Source: Diplocarpon mali
Lineage: Eukaryota > Ascomycota > Leotiomycetes > Helotiales > Drepanopezizaceae
Direction of reading: 5' to 3'
DNA length: 39,267 bases
Assembly (NCBI GenBank): GCA_024741835.1
Contig: JAENRP010000386.1
Location: forward strand, 1 to 39,267
Shown here: positions 36,269 to 39,267 of the stretch, in pieces
Layout: each line of letters opens with the position of its first letter
How positions within the stretch are numbered: position 1 is the stretch's first letter
The notes under the pieces: model-generated
What the model saw: only the letters and a program-made list of their open reading frames with translations
What the model was told of the DNA's origin: nothing
Databases searched by the model: none
Made by a program: the position numbers and the translations under genes

Positions 36269-39267
36269 TTAATCGAGGTGTAGAACCTTTATATTTAAAA
36301 ATTTGATAAAGGCAGCGTAGTTAGAGCTATTTAAGCTCTTAGTAAGTCCATTGGCAGCGTTGTCTTTAGTATTCGTATACTAAAGGTCCAAATGGCCTTT
36401 CTAAAGCTCTTGCCAAATATAATAGAACTTGATATTAATATACTTCATTCTCTAATAATATTCGGGGTTTTCAATAAGATAAAGGGCTCCTTAGTTATTG
36501 CAAATCATCTTAACTTTAGTAGCATTATCGCTAGCGTAGCCCATTTCCTTAAGTACCTAGCATATTTAAGAGGCTTTTTATGCGAATTTGCATATAGCGA
36601 TATACTCTGCCTTTATAAATAAGAGAGCAATAATAGTTTATTACTTAAAGGAGGCAGTAATTATACTATTACTAAGGAAGAAGACGGCCTTAGAATAGGA
36701 GGCTTTACTTCCTCTATTACCTGCCTAGTCAGAATCGTAGTAGCTATGCAATTTCTAAAGCTCTAGGTCAGTTGTTTTACTTCTAAAGGTAGTATAATAG
36801 AATCGCGTTCTTTATAAATATTATAAAACTCGCTTTAAAGCTACTATATATTATAGTAAAGGGTTAATAAGGAATTTACTAAGAATAAAGCAGTAGTATA
36901 GTATATCCTAATGCGTATAGTGCGCAAGGTACTATAGAGAACTATAGATCTCTTAGTATAGCTTTACTTCCTATAGAGTAGCTTAGCCTTCGAATTTGAC
37001 TATATGAACTTTATAGCTATTAGTAAAAGGCATTAGTACGCTTTTGCAATTAGTTATATAAAAACGTTTAAAAACCTTATTAATATAGGCGTTTTAATAA
37101 AGTGAGATTATTCTATTTTATCAATCTTTAACTATATATACTCTTAAGAAGTAGTTAGCCAGTTTGCTACTTATGATTTTAAAGAGGTTGCGAAGATCTC
37201 TCTTAAACTTATTATATATATTACCCTTCTTTACTACTATAAGGAAGTCGTTAATATAGATAATAAAGAGAATTCGAGAAGCGCGGTTGATATATATACA
37301 ATTATTAGTATTAAGAGGTTAAAAATCGAGCTTTTGCAGCTTGGACTATAGCTTTTCTTACTATAGTTGTAGAGATTACTTTAAGCTATATAAGGCCTTA
37401 AGAAGCTTAAGATAATAGTCTTAAGGTAAAAGAATAACTTTATCTTAAGTATATTTAAGAGGTAACTTGATATAGATATTAAAGTCAGCTTTTAAATTAA
37501 GGAAAGCTATCTTAATATCGAACTGATCTAGCTCGAAGTCGTATAGCGCTATAAGCGCAATTGCGATCTTCTAAACTGTAGATTTGTAAACTTTAGCAAA
37601 TATCTAATTATAATCTTAACCTTATTATTGCATATAGCCTTATATAATAAATCTAACCTTTTATTAGGAGATTTCCTTATTTTAATCTCTTTTTATTTTA
37701 AAGATAAGTCTTGATTTAAGTATTCTATTATCTTTAAATAGTTTTAAGCGTTCTACTACTACTTATATATTCTTATAAGTAAGGGAATTGTACTTAAAGT
37801 TGATCGCAGATCGCTATTTGTTAGCATTAGCGCAAGAGAGGGCTTATTCGACTATTTTCAAGTCATTTGGGTATAGAGAGTCGAATAAGGCCATACGGAA
37901 GGCGCTTAAATAGGCTTCTTTATTATTAGAGTTATTAGCTTTAAATCCAAAAGCAGTAGAGCAAGTAGCTCTCTTCTTAAAAGGCTAAGGGTAAGCCTTA
38001 TTCTTTAAACTAAGAGGTCTTCCTTTCTTTCTTAGAGTTAGAAGCTCAGCTTTATTAGCTTCTTCTAAATTAGAATTGATTCGCGGTCCTGGCCTAGGAG
38101 TAAAATTATTGTAAGAGTTAGTATTAACTCGCAGTCCCGGCCTAGGAGTGAAATCGTAAGAGTAAGAATTAACTCGCGGTCCTGGACTAGGAGTCAAATC
38201 ACCCTTTAATTGCAGCTTTATAATTAGGCCGTCTTTATCGAATTAAACGTAAGATAATTAAATAATCTTTTTACCTATTTGCAATAGTATATAGATCTGA
38301 TAGATACTTCTACTATCAAATCCGATAAGAGTACCTACTTCTGCTTTTAAAGCGAGTTTATTGCTTTAAGTTCGCCTTTCTTTCTTAATTAGTATATAGA
38401 CGCAATAGCCTAGTACTCAAAGATGCTTAACTAAGGGAGTATAAGGCTTATTAGGCTCGATATTATCCTAAAAGACCTTATATAGAGTCTTACTACTTAG
38501 AATATTAAAGGCAGTAAGATTGGTGATATATATTACTAAAAGAAGGAGGTAAGGCTAAAGAAAGAAGGGGATATTTTAATCAATTATAGCTATTTGCAAC
38601 TTTTCTATTAGTATGCGAATTGATCGTTCCGATCTACTATCTTATTCTGGCATATATAAAGTAGATTCCTTTAAAATCATACTAAGGTTTTCTATAAGTA
38701 TTCGCATCTATATAAGAGAGTACTCCTTACCTCTATCAGTTCTCTACTACTTAATTATACGATTATATTAAGTTTATAAAAGGCTAATTATCTTCTTATT
38801 TGCTTTAAAGGCATTAGATTTGTTTATATAGGTCTATCCCTACTTAGCTATTATAGCTGCGCAAGTGAAGATAAAAGCGTATTTATAGCTGTTAAGGCCA
38901 ATTGGCTTTAGATAAACCACGTTAACGTATAGCTTATCAAGTGCCTTCGTAGGTTAAGGGCAAGCTAAACGTTTATTAACGTATTAGAGAGGTCTGCCTT
39001 TCTTATAAGGAGCGCAAATACGCGTTTTCCTTGATTTTATTTCCTTAATCTGTATATTAGTAATAGTAGATTGGGTCTTTCTGACTATTTATAGGCCAGT
39101 ATAGCTTAATCGATAGTACTAGAGCTTAATATTAAGAGGTCCATTTTCGATAGTAGCTAAGAGAGCATATCCACTTATATAACTAGAGGAGTTAGTAGAA
39201 GGCTATTCCTTATTAATATATATATTATTATCAATAGTGCAAATTTCCTTCTTATTAGATAGGAATA
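36269..39267 (-). pseudogene. Element F gag-pol polyprotein, C-terminal two-thirds (partial)
   Basis: The stop codon is at 36271-36269 on the minus strand. Reading back, the tail FIKFLNIKVLHLD precedes it, the RNase H region spans about 36300-36980, and the RT about 36990-37850, with catalytic YIND at 37258-37247. The linker with three motif copies is 38083-38200. The integrase spans about 38220-39150. The window ends at LFLFNKKEI in the protease/integrase boundary. The sequence is collinear with E throughout. RIP stops are at many places, some different from E, so the two copies were mutated independently. Confidence 0.9.
38083..38200 (-). repeat. Three motif copies at the integrase-RT junction of F
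   Basis: Motif ends (agt) are at 38099, 38147 and 38192, spacing 48 and 45 bp, all multiples of 3. The coding strand gives TPSPGPRVNS, TPRPGLRVNT and TPRPGPRINS. E has two copies 54 bp apart at the same junction. Confidence 0.93.

Larger units (their letters stand above)
1..39267. other. AT-rich RIP-mutated nest of LTR retrotransposons
   Basis: The whole window is repeated DNA. TA dinucleotides are extremely dense, and the reading frames of known retrotransposon proteins are interrupted almost only by TAA and TAG. Sister copies differ mainly by G:C to A:T changes. These are the marks of repeat-induced point mutation, a premeiotic genome defence of filamentous ascomycetes. Two GC-rich islands (about 985-1200 and 2870-3150) and the 5' LTR of element E are visibly less affected. 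I found no host gene, tRNA, rRNA or CRISPR array. Confidence 0.93.
35749..39267 (-). mobile_element. Ty1/copia element F (same family as E), 3' part, runs off the window
   Basis: F is read on the minus strand and inserted in the RT of C3. Its 3' LTR (35749-35990) has an intact TGTAGC outer end. The 3' untranslated repeats, RNase H, RT, a three-copy motif array, integrase and the end of protease follow before the window ends. The left flank, ttaaa (35744-35748), is the expected TSD; the other end is not visible. F differs from E in LTR length (242 versus 254 bp) and motif copy number. Confidence 0.92.

Noticed and set aside
1..39267. A Starship-type cargo element or DNA transposon
   Set aside because: No tyrosine recombinase, DDE transposase or terminal structure of that kind is visible; every segment fits an LTR element.

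Overview
The window looks like repeat-rich, RIP-mutated DNA from a filamentous ascomycete (Pezizomycotina). I see no host gene, tRNA or rRNA. Almost every base can be assigned to LTR retrotransposons. Their reading frames are broken by TAA/TAG and by losses such as Asp to Asn, His to Tyr and Cys to Tyr, which is what C-to-T and G-to-A change (mostly CpA to TpA) produces. The exact species cannot be read from the sequence.

I could take the nest apart because LTR ends and 5-bp target-site duplications (TSDs) are visible at most joints. The outermost layer is a Ty3/gypsy copy, D2 (minus), of which only 11856-12606 is in the window. Two copies of a Ty1/copia family (family C, 195-bp LTR TGTTGAG...CTCAACA) sit in D2. 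C5 (plus) ends at 11855 and runs off the left. C3 (plus) starts at 12607 and runs off the right. C5 is cut by C1 (minus, 1-11093). C1 is cut by A (minus copia, 465-9334), and A is cut by B (plus, short gypsy-like element, 1580-2865). C3 is cut three times: by C2 (minus, 12994-25522, TSD tttgg), by E (plus copia, 26931-32520, TSD gtata) and by F (minus, same family as E, from 35749). C2 is itself cut by D (minus chromodomain Ty3/gypsy, 13619-19998, TSD caact).

Reading through the RIP stops, the elements are complete in architecture. Family C and E encode gag, protease, integrase, reverse transcriptase and RNase H in one frame; A reads through the same order on the minus strand. D encodes gag, RT, RNase H, integrase and a chromodomain tail. 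In all six RTs seen, the catalytic Asp pair is reduced to Asn-Asp or Asn-Asn. Families A, C and E share a primer-binding site matching the anticodon arm of initiator tRNA-Met, as in half-tRNA priming.

The most unusual thing is a short GC-rich motif, about 23 bp (ACTCCTAGGCC...GCGAGT), shared by the otherwise distinct families C and E/F. Inside the polyproteins it forms tandem arrays at domain junctions whose spacing is always a multiple of 3 (39, 45, 48, 54 or 90 bp), and the copy number differs between sister elements by whole units. Outside coding sequence the spacing is not a multiple of 3 (61, 64, 65 bp). It lies in both orientations, and either strand encodes a PG[L/P]xV peptide. A second oddity is a GC-rich, little-mutated open block of unknown function in the 3' part of element A.
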